Assembly (NCBI GenBank): GCA_049295575.1
Contig: JBAQQX010000002.1
Span: 434,001 to 498,000, forward strand
Direction of reading: 5' to 3'
From: UBA6022 sp049295575
GTDB taxonomy: Bacteria; Patescibacteriota; Saccharimonadia; Saccharimonadales; Saccharimonadaceae
Length of the DNA: 64,000 nucleotides
Below, one piece after another: positions 1-8,488 of this stretch. The position numbers were made by a program, and so were the translations under genes. How positions within the stretch are numbered: the stretch's first letter is position 1; the number at the start of each line of letters is the position of its first letter. A model generated the notes under the pieces. The model was not told the origin of the DNA and searched no databases. It saw nothing but the letters and a program-made list of their open reading frames with translations.

Positions 1-254
1 AACGGCTGCATTATCGTCAAATGCGATAGTGCTTCCGTCTTTACGTTGGATTTGGTCGCGAGTACGAACGATAACTGCCTTAACAACAGATTTCTTCTTT
101 ACCGCACCAGTTGGGTTAGCTTGCTTAACGGTAGCGACAATGATGTCACCAACGCGAGCGTAACGACGCTTGGTACCACCAAGCACACGGATACAAAGGA
201 TTTCCTTAGCACCAGAGTTGTCGCATACTTTAAGGCGTGTTTCTTGCTGAATCA
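1..254 (-). CDS. rplN: 50S ribosomal protein L14, 3' part missing
   Basis: L14 is a large-subunit protein at the subunit interface, near helix 95 and bridge B5/B8. The first 84 residues are visible and the gene runs off the left edge; the family is usually about 122 aa. The N-terminus reads [18 protein letters not shown], followed by the L14 signature around [19 protein letters not shown]. It is the last visible member of the rplC-led S10 operon, one base after rpsQ. Identity is secure. Confidence 0.95.
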
Positions 255-524
255 TTACGCCTCCTCTTTCAGTTCGATAGAACCACGTGATTTTTCAACC
301 ACAGCGTCGAGTTTGAACGCTTTTCGCTTAGATACAGGACGAGTCTCAGAAATTGTGACTTTGTCGCCGTTCTTTGCTTCATTGTTTTCGTCATGAGCAG
401 CGTACTTGCGGCTGACAGTGTACTGCTTGCCATAAATAGGATGCGTTTCACGACTAGTCACAGTGACGGTGATGGTTTTATCCGCAACGTCCGAGGTTAC
501 GATACCGGTCAATGTCTTGGCCAT
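255..524 (-). CDS. rpsQ: 30S ribosomal protein S17
   Basis: S17 binds 16S rRNA early in small-subunit assembly. The protein is 89 aa, starting [12 protein letters not shown], and has the OB-fold pattern typical of S17 ([14 protein letters not shown], then [18 protein letters not shown]). An upstream in-frame start would run through rpmC, so the ATG at 524 preceded by a GGAG-type site is chosen. It follows rpmC after one base and is co-transcribed with the S10 operon. Confidence 0.95.
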   Translation of the reverse strand: MAKTLTGIVTSDVADKTITVTVTSRETHPIYGKQYTVSRKYAAHDENNEAKNGDKVTISETRPVSKRKAFKLDAVVEKSRGSIELKEEA

Positions 525-525
525 A

Positions 526-759
526 TTATTTACTCTCCTTTTGCTCAGCCAACTCAGCTGCTCGGATAGCAGTGTGAAGGCGCGCGATTTCTTTACGAGT
601 CGCAGTGAGGACACGTGGGTTGGCGAGTTCGCCAGCCGCGTGACCACGCTTTGCTTCAAGTTGATCGGCAATTTTTGTTGCAAGATCAGTTCGAAGCTGC
701 TCGATAGTCTTTACTTCTTCGGCGTTTTTAACAGCCTTGGTTGTTTTCTTGTCGGCCAT
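526..759 (-). CDS. rpmC: 50S ribosomal protein L29
   Basis: L29 sits near the peptide exit tunnel next to L23. The 77-aa product is helical, with the family pattern TIEQLRTDLATKIADQLEAKR and RKEIARLHTAIRAAELA. A Lys-rich extension of about 16 residues precedes the usual start of L29 homology. It sits two bases after rplP, in the conserved rplP-rpmC-rpsQ order. Confidence 0.93.
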   Translation of the reverse strand: MADKKTTKAVKNAEEVKTIEQLRTDLATKIADQLEAKRGHAAGELANPRVLTATRKEIARLHTAIRAAELAEQKESK

Positions 760-761
760 AA

Positions 762-1175
762 TTACGCTTGCTCCCTTATGATGAACTTGGTCTTAACTGG
801 AAGTTTATGTGACGCAAGACGCATAGCCTCACGTGCAACTTCTTCGTCAACACCCTTCATTTCGAATAGGACAGTGCCAGCTTTAACTTTAGCAACGAAG
901 AATTCTGGGTTACCTTTACCACTACCCATCTTCACATCTTGTGGCTTGCGCGTACGAGGTGTGTGAGGGAAGATACGGATCCAGATCTTACCGCCACGCT
1001 TGATGTAACGAGTCATCGCTTGACGCGAAGATTCGATCTGACGTGAAGTAATGTCGTTATTATCTTGTGACTGAAGTGCGAAATCACCAAAGGCAATGTA
1101 GTTACCGCGTGTTGCGTTACCTTTGTTTTTGCCCTTGCGTACTTTTCGGTACTTAGTTTTCTTTGGTAATAGCAT
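762..1175 (-). CDS. rplP: 50S ribosomal protein L16
   Basis: L16 helps organise the A-site tRNA pocket of the large subunit. The protein is 137 aa, starting [19 protein letters not shown], with the hallmark [20 protein letters not shown] and [13 protein letters not shown]. Its ATG overlaps the rpsC stop by one base (TAATG), which suggests translational coupling. Length and motifs are normal for the family. Confidence 0.96.
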   Translation of the reverse strand: MLLPKKTKYRKVRKGKNKGNATRGNYIAFGDFALQSQDNNDITSRQIESSRQAMTRYIKRGGKIWIRIFPHTPRTRKPQDVKMGSGKGNPEFFVAKVKAGTVLFEMKGVDEEVAREAMRLASHKLPVKTKFIIREQA

Positions 1176-1810
1176 TATCGATCAACCCTTTCACCCTTGT
1201 AAATCCATACTTTCACGCCGATGATACCAGCAGGTGTCTGAGCGCGAGCAGTGTGGAAATCGATGTCAGCGCGAAGGGTATGAAGAGGGACTGAGCCTTC
1301 GATCACTTTCTCTTTGCGTGCCATCTCGGCATTATTCAATCGTCCTGCAACCTGGATACGAATACCCTTTGCACCGGCAGCCATCGTGTTTTGTGCAGTC
1401 ATCTTGATTGCACGACGGAAGTTGACGCGGCGTTCTAGTTGACGAGCGATGTTTTCAGCAACAAGCTTTGCAGCAAGTTCTGGACGTTTTACTTCTTCGA
1501 TATTGATACGAACTGGAAGGCTAGCAATCTTTTCGATGTTAGCTTTAAGTTCAGTAACACCAGCACCACCACGTCCGATTACAACACCAGCTTTAGCTGT
1601 GTGAATCGTAATAGTGATAAGGTTAGCTGAACGCTCGATCTCAATACGGTTAATAGTTGGACGAGATTCGAACTTCTTCTCGATTAGTTCACGAATCCGG
1701 ATGTCTTCCGCAAGCCATTTGGCAAAATCACGCTTACCGGCGAACCAACGTGAATCCCAGTTCTTGTGAATCTGGAGGCGGAAGCTAATTGGGTTTACTT
1801 TTTGGCCCAT
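1175..1810 (-). CDS. rpsC: 30S ribosomal protein S3
   Basis: S3 forms part of the mRNA entry channel on the small-subunit head. The 211-aa protein starts [23 protein letters not shown] domain with the GxxG signature ([13 protein letters not shown]) lies near residues 75-90, and the C-terminal domain contains [12 protein letters not shown] and [16 protein letters not shown]. The ATG directly abuts the rplV stop. No anomaly seen. Confidence 0.97.
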   Translation of the reverse strand: MGQKVNPISFRLQIHKNWDSRWFAGKRDFAKWLAEDIRIRELIEKKFESRPTINRIEIERSANLITITIHTAKAGVVIGRGGAGVTELKANIEKIASLPVRINIEEVKRPELAAKLVAENIARQLERRVNFRRAIKMTAQNTMAAGAKGIRIQVAGRLNNAEMARKEKVIEGSVPLHTLRADIDFHTARAQTPAGIIGVKVWIYKGERVDR

Positions 1811-2218
1811 TTATTTGCTCTCCTTTTCAGATGTATCGCTAGCAGGCTTTGCAGCAGCTGGCTTCTTCTTAGGTTTCTCAGCACCTGTCACCTCAACAAG
1901 GATGTTCGCAGTCTTCTTTTCAAAAGGAAGAGCACGTCCACGACTTGCTGGCTTAAATCGCTTCAAGCGAGTACCGGTAGTAACAGAAATAGTTGAGATA
2001 ACTAAAGTCTTACCATCGACACCATGGGTGTTAGTTGCGTTAGCTTTTGCGCTTTCGATTGCTTTCTTTACAGGAAGCGCGGCGCGTTTTGGTACGTGTT
2101 CAAGGATAACAAGAGCGTCAGCTACAGTACGACGACGTACAAGTGCAGCAACAAGCTGAACTTTACGTGGAGCCTGATCAACGTTCTTAGTGTATGAACG
2201 AACAGTGATGTCAGCCAT
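1811..2218 (-). CDS. rplV: 50S ribosomal protein L22
   Basis: L22 lines the exit tunnel, with a long beta-hairpin reaching into it. The protein is 135 aa. The core (RSYTKNVDQAPRKVQLVAAL through FKPASRGRALPFEKKTANI) fits L22, and the last 20 or so residues are a Lys/Ala/Pro-rich disordered tail longer than usual. The ATG overlaps the rpsS stop by one base (TAATG). Confidence 0.95.
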   Translation of the reverse strand: MADITVRSYTKNVDQAPRKVQLVAALVRRRTVADALVILEHVPKRAALPVKKAIESAKANATNTHGVDGKTLVISTISVTTGTRLKRFKPASRGRALPFEKKTANILVEVTGAEKPKKKPAAAKPASDTSEKESK

Positions 2219-2484
2219 TACTTCTTATCCTTTCCACCGTGCTTACGGAACTTACGAGTTGGTGAAAACTCACCAAGCTTGTGTCCGACCATGTTCTCTG
2301 ACACATAGACAGGAACATGAACACGACCATTGTGTACGGCAAAGTTCTTGCCGACCATTTCAGGGGTAATCGTGCTAGCACGAGCCCAAGTTTTGATGAC
2401 CGTACGATCATCGCTACCAAGCGCCGCCACTTTTTTAGCGAGCTTGAAGTCGATGAATGGGCCTTTTTTGAGTGAACGACTCAT
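2218..2484 (-). CDS. rpsS: 30S ribosomal protein S19
   Basis: S19 sits in the small-subunit head and pairs with S13. The 88-aa protein begins [19 protein letters not shown] and carries the conserved [20 protein letters not shown] and [18 protein letters not shown]. It starts three bases after rplB. Family length is about 90 aa, so it is intact. Confidence 0.97.
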   Translation of the reverse strand: MSRSLKKGPFIDFKLAKKVAALGSDDRTVIKTWARASTITPEMVGKNFAVHNGRVHVPVYVSENMVGHKLGEFSPTRKFRKHGGKDKK

Positions 2485-2487
2485 ATA

Positions 2488-3327
2488 CTACCTTTTCCTC
2501 TTCGCTTCATGGCGACTTTTAACGATCATCTTGCTAACGTCTTTACGTCGGCGAGTACGGTAACCAAGTGTCAATTGACCCCATGGAGTACGTGGTGGTT
2601 TACCAGGACCATGACGTCCACCGTCACCACCACCGTGCGGGTGATCTGCGGCATTCATGACGACACCACGGACGCTTGGGCGAATACCCTTGCGACGGTT
2701 ACGACCAGCAGAACCGATCTTAACGTTCTGGTGTTGGATGTTACCAACCACACCAAGTGCAGCTGTTGCTTCCAATCGGAAACGACGAACTTCACCAGAT
2801 GGCAAACGCACTTGTGCGTAGTCACCTTCTTTAGCCATCAACTGAGCTTTTGTGCCAGCTGAACGAACCATCTGTGCACCCTTTCCTGGCTGGATTTCGA
2901 TCGCGTAGATCTGTGAACCAACTGGGATACGTGAGAGTGGCATACGGTTACTTGCTTCGATTGGTGCTTCTTCACCGCTCGAGATAACTTTACCTTTTTG
3001 CATGCTGGTGTCAGCAAGTACATAGTGGTAAAGACCATGCTGATCTTTGATACGAGCAATACGAGCGCTGCGGTTTGGATCGTATTCGATCTCTTCGATA
3101 GTTGCAACAGTACCAGGTGCAAGCTTGTGATTCATCAAGCGGTGATGTCGTTTGACACCTCCACCACGGTGACGAACTGTGATGCGACCAGTATTGTTAC
3201 GACCAGCGTTTTGCTTTTTGCTCTTAATCAGACTTTTTAGCGGCTTACGAGTAGTAATTTCGCTATAGTCTTCGCTTGTCATACCGCGACGAGCAGGAGT
3301 TGTTGGGTTGTAAGCTTTAATTGGCAT
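2488..3327 (-). CDS. rplB: 50S ribosomal protein L2
   Basis: L2 is a core 23S rRNA-binding protein needed for subunit joining and peptidyl transfer. It is 279 aa, with the conserved N-terminal core (NNTGRITVRHRGGGVKRHH), the SH3-like domain, and the C-terminal AADHPHGGGDGGRHGPG segment that holds the conserved His. Its ATG overlaps the rplW stop by one base. Confidence 0.97.
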   Translation of the reverse strand: MPIKAYNPTTPARRGMTSEDYSEITTRKPLKSLIKSKKQNAGRNNTGRITVRHRGGGVKRHHRLMNHKLAPGTVATIEEIEYDPNRSARIARIKDQHGLYHYVLADTSMQKGKVISSGEEAPIEASNRMPLSRIPVGSQIYAIEIQPGKGAQMVRSAGTKAQLMAKEGDYAQVRLPSGEVRRFRLEATAALGVVGNIQHQNVKIGSAGRNRRKGIRPSVRGVVMNAADHPHGGGDGGRHGPGKPPRTPWGQLTLGYRTRRRKDVSKMIVKSRHEAKRKR

Positions 3328-3641
3328 TACTTCTTCTCCTCTTCGGCAGGCGTTTCAAACACTTGGATGCTACTGCCGGCAGCAAGAGTAACGTAAGCCT
3401 TCTTAGAGTCTTTACGAGTAGTCTTACCTGGCTGAGCACGCTTGCCACGGCTAAAGCGAACTGCTTTACCGCTTTGAACGAGTGTTTTAATACGCTCAAC
3501 TTTTACTTCAAACTGAGCTTCCACAGCTGCAACAATTTCTTGTTTATTAGCAGTAAGTGGAACATTAAATACGTAAACATTATTTTGTGACTGAGCATAG
3601 GCTTTCTCAGTAGCACGTGGGATAACGCTAATTTGAGTCAT
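3327..3641 (-). CDS. rplW: 50S ribosomal protein L23
   Basis: L23 is the exit-tunnel docking protein for trigger factor and SRP. The 104-aa product has the family pattern (VIPRATEKAYAQSQNNVYVF; ANKQEIVAAVEAQFEVKVERIKTL) and ends in an acidic EEEKK tail. Trigger factor, its docking partner, is encoded at 37729-39012 in this window. The gap to rplD is one base. Confidence 0.95.
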   Translation of the reverse strand: MTQISVIPRATEKAYAQSQNNVYVFNVPLTANKQEIVAAVEAQFEVKVERIKTLVQSGKAVRFSRGKRAQPGKTTRKDSKKAYVTLAAGSSIQVFETPAEEEKK

Positions 3642-3642
3642 A

Positions 3643-4263
3643 TTACGCCTCCTCCTTTGTCAACCATGTCTTGATGACATCAACTGACTTAGTTGAAAGT
3701 ACGATCGTATCAGCGTTAAGGATGTGGTACACGCTGAGGTAGTTAGCGCGAATCAATAGAGCATTCTGGATGTTATTGGTTGCACGTAGCATTTCAGGTG
3801 TTTTCTCGTCAACAACGATGAGTACTCGACGAGTAAACTTGTTGTCAGCGAGGAATGTTGCCACTTCGCTTGTCTTACCAGTAGTCTTGATGTCTTTAAC
3901 AACAATCTTACCGGATTGGTTAGCTAGCGTAAGTGCTTGGCGAAGAGCCACGCGCTTGCTAGTTGTACTAACGCGCTTTGTGTAGTTTTCATTGCCACGA
4001 GGACCGAAAACGATACCACCACCGCGCCAGATTGGGTTACGGCTTGAGCCGAAACGAGCACGGCCAGTACCTTTTTGCTTCCAAGGCTTCTTACCACCAC
4101 CGCGGACTTCGCCACGCTGCTTGGTTGTTGCACTTGCAAGACGTGAGTTTGCTAGATAGCTATCGTATGCAAGCTTCAACAGTTCGTGGTTTGGAACCTC
4201 AACTGCGAAGATGTTTTCAGGTAGAGCAGTTTTAGCTACTGCTGGTTTAGTAGTCTCAGCCAT
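3643..4263 (-). CDS. rplD: 50S ribosomal protein L4
   Basis: L4 is an assembly protein that reaches into the exit tunnel; in Escherichia coli it also represses its own S10 operon. The 206-aa product has the extended-loop signature TKQRGEVRGGGKKPWKQKG, then GRARFGSSRNPIWRGGG. Its ATG overlaps the rplC stop by one base. Whether it regulates the structured leader upstream of rplC is an open inference. Confidence 0.96.
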   Translation of the reverse strand: MAETTKPAVAKTALPENIFAVEVPNHELLKLAYDSYLANSRLASATTKQRGEVRGGGKKPWKQKGTGRARFGSSRNPIWRGGGIVFGPRGNENYTKRVSTTSKRVALRQALTLANQSGKIVVKDIKTTGKTSEVATFLADNKFTRRVLIVVDEKTPEMLRATNNIQNALLIRANYLSVYHILNADTIVLSTKSVDVIKTWLTKEEA

Positions 4264-4877
4264 TATGCCTTTCCTCCGATAACAATCAGACCCTTTTTAG
4301 GACCTGGAACAGCACCACGAAGACCGATCAAATTGTTTTCAACGTCTACGTAGGCGACAACAAGATTCTTGACCGTAACACGATCATGACCCATGCGGCC
4401 AGCCATTCGCTTACCCTTGAAGACTTTTTGTGGATACATTGATCCAATCGAGCCCGGCTTACGAACGTTTCCGTTACCACCGTGAGTGCTTTTGCTGGTA
4501 TTAAAGTTGTGTCGTTTTACAGTTCCTGCAAAACCTTTACCTTTACTTGTGCCGGTTGCATCTACGATGTCACCCAAGTTAAAAGTTGTTACGTCGATCG
4601 TGCTTCCTACCGAGAGGCCTTCTGGTAGTTCTGCAACACGAATTTCCCGAATGTGTTTCGGGGTCACTTTGGCTGTCTTTGTGTGACCAGCCACGGCCTT
4701 GCTCAAGTTCTTACCCTCACCATATGCCACCTGGACTGCGTTGTATCCGTCGGTTTCGACAGACTTGACTTGAGTCACAGTCACGGGGCCAGCTTGAATC
4801 AACGTGACTGGAATAGCCGCGCCGCTCTCGCTGATGATTTGGGTCATACCAATTTTGGTACCGAGAAGTGCTTTCAT
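4263..4877 (-). CDS. rplC: 50S ribosomal protein L3
   Basis: L3 reaches towards the peptidyl transferase centre. The 204-aa protein starts MKALLGTKIGMTQIISESG and contains the signature FNTSKSTHGGNGNVRKPGSIG. It is the first gene of this S10 operon because rpsJ, its usual leader, lies 3 kb upstream in its own unit. A GAGGG-type ribosome site precedes the ATG. Confidence 0.97.
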   Translation of the reverse strand: MKALLGTKIGMTQIISESGAAIPVTLIQAGPVTVTQVKSVETDGYNAVQVAYGEGKNLSKAVAGHTKTAKVTPKHIREIRVAELPEGLSVGSTIDVTTFNLGDIVDATGTSKGKGFAGTVKRHNFNTSKSTHGGNGNVRKPGSIGSMYPQKVFKGKRMAGRMGHDRVTVKNLVVAYVDVENNLIGLRGAVPGPKKGLIVIGGKA

Positions 4878-4978
4878 TGCCCTCTTGCTCCCACTTAAAA
4901 CTCTTGGTGGAAGGGGGTTTCTACAGATGTAGACCTACCAATTCACCAAGAGACAGTTGTTATTACGTAATAAGTTAC
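4878..4978 (-). promoter_or_regulatory. structured 5' leader of the rplC operon
   Basis: The roughly 100-nt leader has a perfect 9-bp inverted repeat (CTCTTGGTG at 4901-4909, CACCAAGAG at 4944-4952). An inner hairpin of CTAC/GTAG (4921-4932) lies within its loop. A 14-nt perfect palindrome, TTATTACGTAATAA (4960-4973), sits near the transcription start. By analogy with other S10 operons it could be an autoregulatory ribosomal-protein leader; the ligand is unknown. Confidence 0.5.
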
Positions 4979-4984
4979 CTCCTG

Positions 4985-5013
4985 AATATAGCACACTCTC
5001 TGTTAGATGTCAA
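4985..5013 (-). promoter_or_regulatory. promoter of rplC operon
   Basis: TTGACA (5008-5013) and TATATT (4985-4990) are separated by 17 nt, with TGC before the -10 (extended -10). The expected start is near 4978. This near-consensus sigma-70 promoter shows that the rplC operon is transcribed separately from rpsJ. Confidence 0.8.
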
Positions 5014-5034
5014 TAATCAGGCAGGAAATAAACC

Positions 5035-5043
5035 TGCTATGAT
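5035..5043 (+). promoter_or_regulatory. extended -10 promoter of vanY-like gene
   Basis: TGC-TATGAT at 5035-5043 lies six bases before the ATG at 5050, so transcription would start at or next to the start codon. No Shine-Dalgarno sequence fits in this space. The mRNA is probably leaderless. It is divergent from the rplC promoter. Confidence 0.6.
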
Positions 5044-5049
5044 ATAGCC

Positions 5050-5895
5050 ATGAAGCTATACAAACACACTGGGCGCGAAGCGGTAAAACGAGCATTGACT
5101 TTCCTACTCGTGCTTATTGTTGGCTACGCAGCGTTTATCTATATCACCCAGCCTTATATCTTTCGCCCTCCCGTAACACCCGCAGAACATCAATCTCAGC
5201 CGGCTAGCACCGAACAGCCAGCGCCGGCTGTCATGGTTCGACTACCAGGCGCTAGCCCTTTCTTGGCTCTGAAGCAGGATTACACACAGCCTAGTAGTAC
5301 ATGGGCACTGGTTAATAAGACTCGTGCCATTCCTCTTTCTTATGTTCCCAATAACCTCACACTACCTGAGGTCGCGACTCGTAGTGATAAAAGTATCGAA
5401 GAACGATCAGTCCGAGTCACTATCAAAGAACCTCTAGAAAATCTCTTTGCAGCCGCAGCAGCCAATGGCCATCAACTTCTTGTCGGAAGTGCCTATCGAT
5501 CAGCCAACTTGCAAAAGACATACTTCGACCATTACGCCCTTGTCGCAGGCGAAGCAGCCGCAAATCGCTACAGTGCCCATCCAGGTGAAAGCGAACATCA
5601 AACCGGCTTGTCGGTCGATTTATCTAGTACGTCACTCAATTGTTATCTCGAGGAATGCTTTAGTGACACCGAAGACGGTCGGTGGCTGGCGACTAACGCG
5701 CATACGTATGGCTTTATTCTACGCTACCCCAAGGGCAAAGAAAATGTCACTGGCTACCAGTTCGAGCCGTGGCACTTCCGCTACGTCGGCGTTGACCTTG
5801 CATCAGCCCTTTATCGAAGTGGCCTAACGCTTGAACAGGCATGGCCATATCTCGAAGTGGCGCGAAGAGCGCTTGACCAGAACGGGTCTATTTAA
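5050..5895 (+). CDS. D-alanyl-D-alanine carboxypeptidase, VanY family (M15B)
   Basis: This predicted zinc peptidase trims the terminal D-Ala from peptidoglycan stem peptides outside the membrane. The 281-aa protein has an N-terminal membrane anchor (about residues 13-35), a Pro/Gln-rich linker, and the M15 domain from about residue 115. The zinc site is readable: SEHQTGLSVDL gives His and Asp, and EPWHFRYVG gives the third His. Its 3' end overlaps the convergent capA-like gene by 8 bases. It is probably cell-wall remodelling; the exact substrate is not provable from sequence. Confidence 0.88.
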   Translation: MKLYKHTGREAVKRALTFLLVLIVGYAAFIYITQPYIFRPPVTPAEHQSQPASTEQPAPAVMVRLPGASPFLALKQDYTQPSSTWALVNKTRAIPLSYVPNNLTLPEVATRSDKSIEERSVRVTIKEPLENLFAAAAANGHQLLVGSAYRSANLQKTYFDHYALVAGEAAANRYSAHPGESEHQTGLSVDLSSTSLNCYLEECFSDTEDGRWLATNAHTYGFILRYPKGKENVTGYQFEPWHFRYVGVDLASALYRSGLTLEQAWPYLEVARRALDQNGSI

Positions 5896-7108
5896 CCACC
5901 ACGTCTTGTCCGAGCGTATCAATTACATACTGACGCTGAGCTTCGACGGTCGTAGAAAAGAGAGAACGAGATAGCGGCGCTGCAGCGTCTTTTAATAGGT
6001 AAATCTTTGCGTTACGGCGAGCCGACACGTCATCACGAGCTTTTTCCTCGGCTGTCCACTCGTAGTGCATATAGGTTGGCTGAAAGCGAAGATTTTCAAT
6101 TACTACTTTTTGATTATTTGGCATTACGACATCAAACTGAGCGATACCGCCTATAAGCTCTTTGATATCGAACTGTGAGGACAGCATATTACCCAGCGAG
6201 TACCATACGACCATCCTGCCTCCGTCAGTGCGCACTATCGTTTCTGTCTTTTGCAGCACATGCGGCCCACTACCGATCACGACATCAACACCCAGCGAAC
6301 CTAGTAAAGTAGTTGCCTGCCGTTGGTCCTCACTGACCACACTAGAATCTTCAACACCCCAGTGCATAGATACGATGACTACGTCAGCCGCGGCTCGCGC
6401 CTCGCCAACAAGACGGCGCACAAGCGCCTCATCATGGTAATTGTTAACGCTATATCCAGGTGTTGCGGTATTATTATTAAAATCCGCAAACGACACAAAT
6501 CCAATCCGCACACCATCTACGACGCCATACGACACATCGCCCTGGTCTTCTACGCTCTTATTCGCCCCGCTAAGTGCCAGCGGATTAAGCGCCCTCCAGA
6601 CATCGACTGTGGCATTCGTTGCATCTACACCCTTGTCACCCATATGATTATTCGCAAGATTTATCATATTGCATCCTGCGCCATGTCTAAGATCGGTAGC
6701 AAACTGAGTCGGAGCGTTAAACGACGGATATCCAGAAATACCATAAGCCTCACCCGAACTAAGCCCTTCTTGGTTACAAAAGACCACGTCAGCCTCGGCG
6801 TAACTTGGGCGAATTGCAGCGAAGTACTGACTAAAGTCATAGCCCGTGCTGGTTTTTGCATTTTTAATAATAGTGTCATGTGCCAGCATGTCACCCATTG
6901 CTGCAACATGTATGCGCCGCTCGTTAATAGCATTAGGCGACGCAGCGGACGGCAGAACGGGCTGATCATCGACTCTTGGGGTGATAGTTCGAAGAATCAC
7001 ATAGGTACCGATCGCTCCCATGATAAGAACGGCTATTCCAGCAAGTATCACCCACGTCCTCTTACGGCGCGGCAGTTTCACGACTAGAGGATTGCTCCAG
7101 CTGCCCAA
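5888..7108 (-). CDS. CapA/PgsA-like metallophosphatase-fold protein
   Basis: CapA-family proteins have a calcineurin-like fold and are tied to surface polymer (poly-gamma-glutamate capsule) assembly. The 406-aa protein has an N-terminal membrane helix (residues ~19-38). The metal-site motifs follow in order: GDMLAHD, NQEG, NLANNHMGDKG, SMHWGVE, GSGPHVLQ and YSLGN. No pgsB or pgsC partners are nearby, so a polyglutamate role is doubtful; a phosphoesterase acting at the cell surface fits as well. The start overlaps the upstream 113-aa gene by 25 bases. Confidence 0.85.
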   Translation of the reverse strand: MGSWSNPLVVKLPRRKRTWVILAGIAVLIMGAIGTYVILRTITPRVDDQPVLPSAASPNAINERRIHVAAMGDMLAHDTIIKNAKTSTGYDFSQYFAAIRPSYAEADVVFCNQEGLSSGEAYGISGYPSFNAPTQFATDLRHGAGCNMINLANNHMGDKGVDATNATVDVWRALNPLALSGANKSVEDQGDVSYGVVDGVRIGFVSFADFNNNTATPGYSVNNYHDEALVRRLVGEARAAADVVIVSMHWGVEDSSVVSEDQRQATTLLGSLGVDVVIGSGPHVLQKTETIVRTDGGRMVVWYSLGNMLSSQFDIKELIGGIAQFDVVMPNNQKVVIENLRFQPTYMHYEWTAEEKARDDVSARRNAKIYLLKDAAAPLSRSLFSTTVEAQRQYVIDTLGQDVVVK

Positions 7109-7425
7109 AAGTAAGAAATAACCGTCATGACTATAAGCACAGCGTACCAGATCTTTCGGTCTGACTGTATCTTCTCTAGCCGATTAATAAGCACCAGGCC
7201 AACAATCAACCCAACTGGAATGGCGCCAATATAGATACCGCCAACAGTAATCGGCGCACCAAGCCTAAACCATATTGTGCCAAGCAGGACACAAACAACG
7301 AGCTTGAGGAAATAGGTGCTATCCGCTTCACGCATCTTCTCGTAACCTCGCCGACTTAGCGCGGCTCGGTTTCGAGCATACGTACGAGGCCTACCCTTGC
7401 TCTGTATTTTTTTATTGTCTGTCAT
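7084..7425 (-). CDS. small membrane protein of unknown function
   Basis: The 113-aa protein has a basic N-terminus (GRPRTYARNRAALSRRGYEK) followed by about three hydrophobic segments (residues ~41-57, 62-80, 95-112). I do not recognise a family. It is the first gene of a two-gene unit with the capA-like gene, overlapping it by 25 bases. An extended -10 (TGG-TATACT, 7439-7447) lies 13 nt before the ATG, and only a weak ribosome site is visible. Confidence 0.65.
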   Translation of the reverse strand: MTDNKKIQSKGRPRTYARNRAALSRRGYEKMREADSTYFLKLVVCVLLGTIWFRLGAPITVGGIYIGAIPVGLIVGLVLINRLEKIQSDRKIWYAVLIVMTVISYFWAAGAIL

Positions 7426-7536
7426 AGTTATTGTCCGTAGTATACCAAATCAAAAACATAAGGACAATTGACCCCTTGCATCATGCTTATATTTAGCCCA
7501 TAATGCTAGCTAGATTATTTAAAAGGAATGTAACCC

Positions 7537-7905
7537 ATGCCAGCAGCGCCAAAAAAAGCAACTACAGCTAAAAAGACCCCTGTCAAAAATACCTCTATGA
7601 AGAAAACACCGGTGAAAAAAGTAGCGACTAAAGCGAAGAGCTCATCAACACACACAAAGAAGTCGACGAATACAGCTCTAAAATCATTCCGACCAAGCCC
7701 TTCAACTGAGCCATTCTTTACATTCAAAGCTACCCGACAGACAGCCTACTGGCTTGTACTTTCTGTAATCGTGATTGCTCTTGCAGCATGGGTACTTCAG
7801 CTAAGCGCCCAGGTGCAGTCAATGTACGATCAAATCGAAGAAAATAGCATGAACATCCAGGAAATTCTCCCTGCTAAAAAAGCAACGACACCAGAAACTA
7901 AGTAG
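7537..7905 (+). CDS. Lys/Ala-rich single-span membrane protein, unknown
   Basis: The 122-aa protein has a histone-H1-like basic N-terminal half (repeated AKKTPVK and KKVATK units), one membrane helix near residues 69-86, and a short coiled tail (QVQSMYDQIEENSMN). The basic cytoplasmic half could touch DNA or RNA, but that is inference. TTGCAT-17-CATAAT (7476-7504) and an AAAGGA ribosome site precede the ATG. A bidirectional terminator follows. Confidence 0.7.
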   Translation: MPAAPKKATTAKKTPVKNTSMKKTPVKKVATKAKSSSTHTKKSTNTALKSFRPSPSTEPFFTFKATRQTAYWLVLSVIVIALAAWVLQLSAQVQSMYDQIEENSMNIQEILPAKKATTPETK

Positions 7906-7921
7906 CGCGTATAGTTCTAAT

Positions 7922-7955
7922 AAAAAAAACTCCCAGTAAATTCTGGGAGTTTTTA
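7922..7955. terminator. bidirectional terminator
   Basis: An 8-bp stem, ACTCCCAG (7929-7936) with CTGGGAGT (7943-7950), is flanked by an A-run on the left and a T-run on the right. It can end both the plus-strand gene above and rpsJ on the minus strand. Confidence 0.85.
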
Positions 7956-7969
7956 GTTTGCCGCTATAA

Positions 7970-8296
7970 CTACATGCGGATTTCTGCATCTACACCAGCT
8001 GGAAGGCTGAGGTTTTGCAGGCTGTCGATAGTCTTAGGAGTAGCGTTGGTGATATCGATAAGGCGTTTGTGAACGCGCATTTCGAATGCTTCACCACCCA
8101 TTTTGTAGACGTGCGGGCTTTTAACAACCGTAAATACGCTACGACGAGTTGGTAGTGGCACTGGACCAGCGATTGCCGCACCGGTACGGATAGCCGTGTC
8201 GATGATTTGCTTTGCTGATTGGTCGATGACCTTGTGGTCATATGCTTTTAGGCGAATACGAATACGTAGGCCTTCTGCTGCAGGTTTGTCTGCCAT
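7970..8296 (-). CDS. rpsJ: 30S ribosomal protein S10
   Basis: S10 sits in the small-subunit head and doubles as NusE in antitermination. The 108-aa product carries [42 protein letters not shown] and [10 protein letters not shown]. The ATG at 8296 has an AGGAG ribosome site. Normally rpsJ leads the S10 operon; here it is a single-gene unit, 3 kb upstream of rplC and ended by its own terminator. Confidence 0.96.
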   Translation of the reverse strand: MADKPAAEGLRIRIRLKAYDHKVIDQSAKQIIDTAIRTGAAIAGPVPLPTRRSVFTVVKSPHVYKMGGEAFEMRVHKRLIDITNATPKTIDSLQNLSLPAGVDAEIRM

Positions 8297-8388
8297 AAGA
8301 ATTTCTCCTGTTATGTGCAACATCCGTAACCTTGAGCTGGAGTGGTTACCAGACAAGTTCTCGGGTGTAAATTAATAATACATCTGGG

Positions 8389-8417
8389 AGTATAGCATAA
8401 AGGACGGCTCGTGTAAA
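8389..8417 (-). promoter_or_regulatory. promoter of rpsJ
   Basis: TTTACA (8412-8417), a 17-nt spacer, and TATACT (8389-8394) preceded by TGC. The leader is about 85 nt, with a weak TAACC/GGTTA hairpin before the ribosome site. Confidence 0.75.
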
Positions 8418-8488
8418 TTGACTTACTATTCATAATATGTTGATGATTATGATATAGTGGTACTGACCGCTCTCGCCGAGAGTGGCTT

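Noticed and set aside
526..683. N-terminal extension of rpsQ through rpmC
   Set aside because: The extra residues are out-of-frame rpmC sequence; S17 homology starts at MAKTLTG (524).
6323..7087. Long open frame antisense to the capA-like gene
   Set aside because: It has no protein-like motifs or ribosome site, and lies wholly opposite a well-recognised gene.
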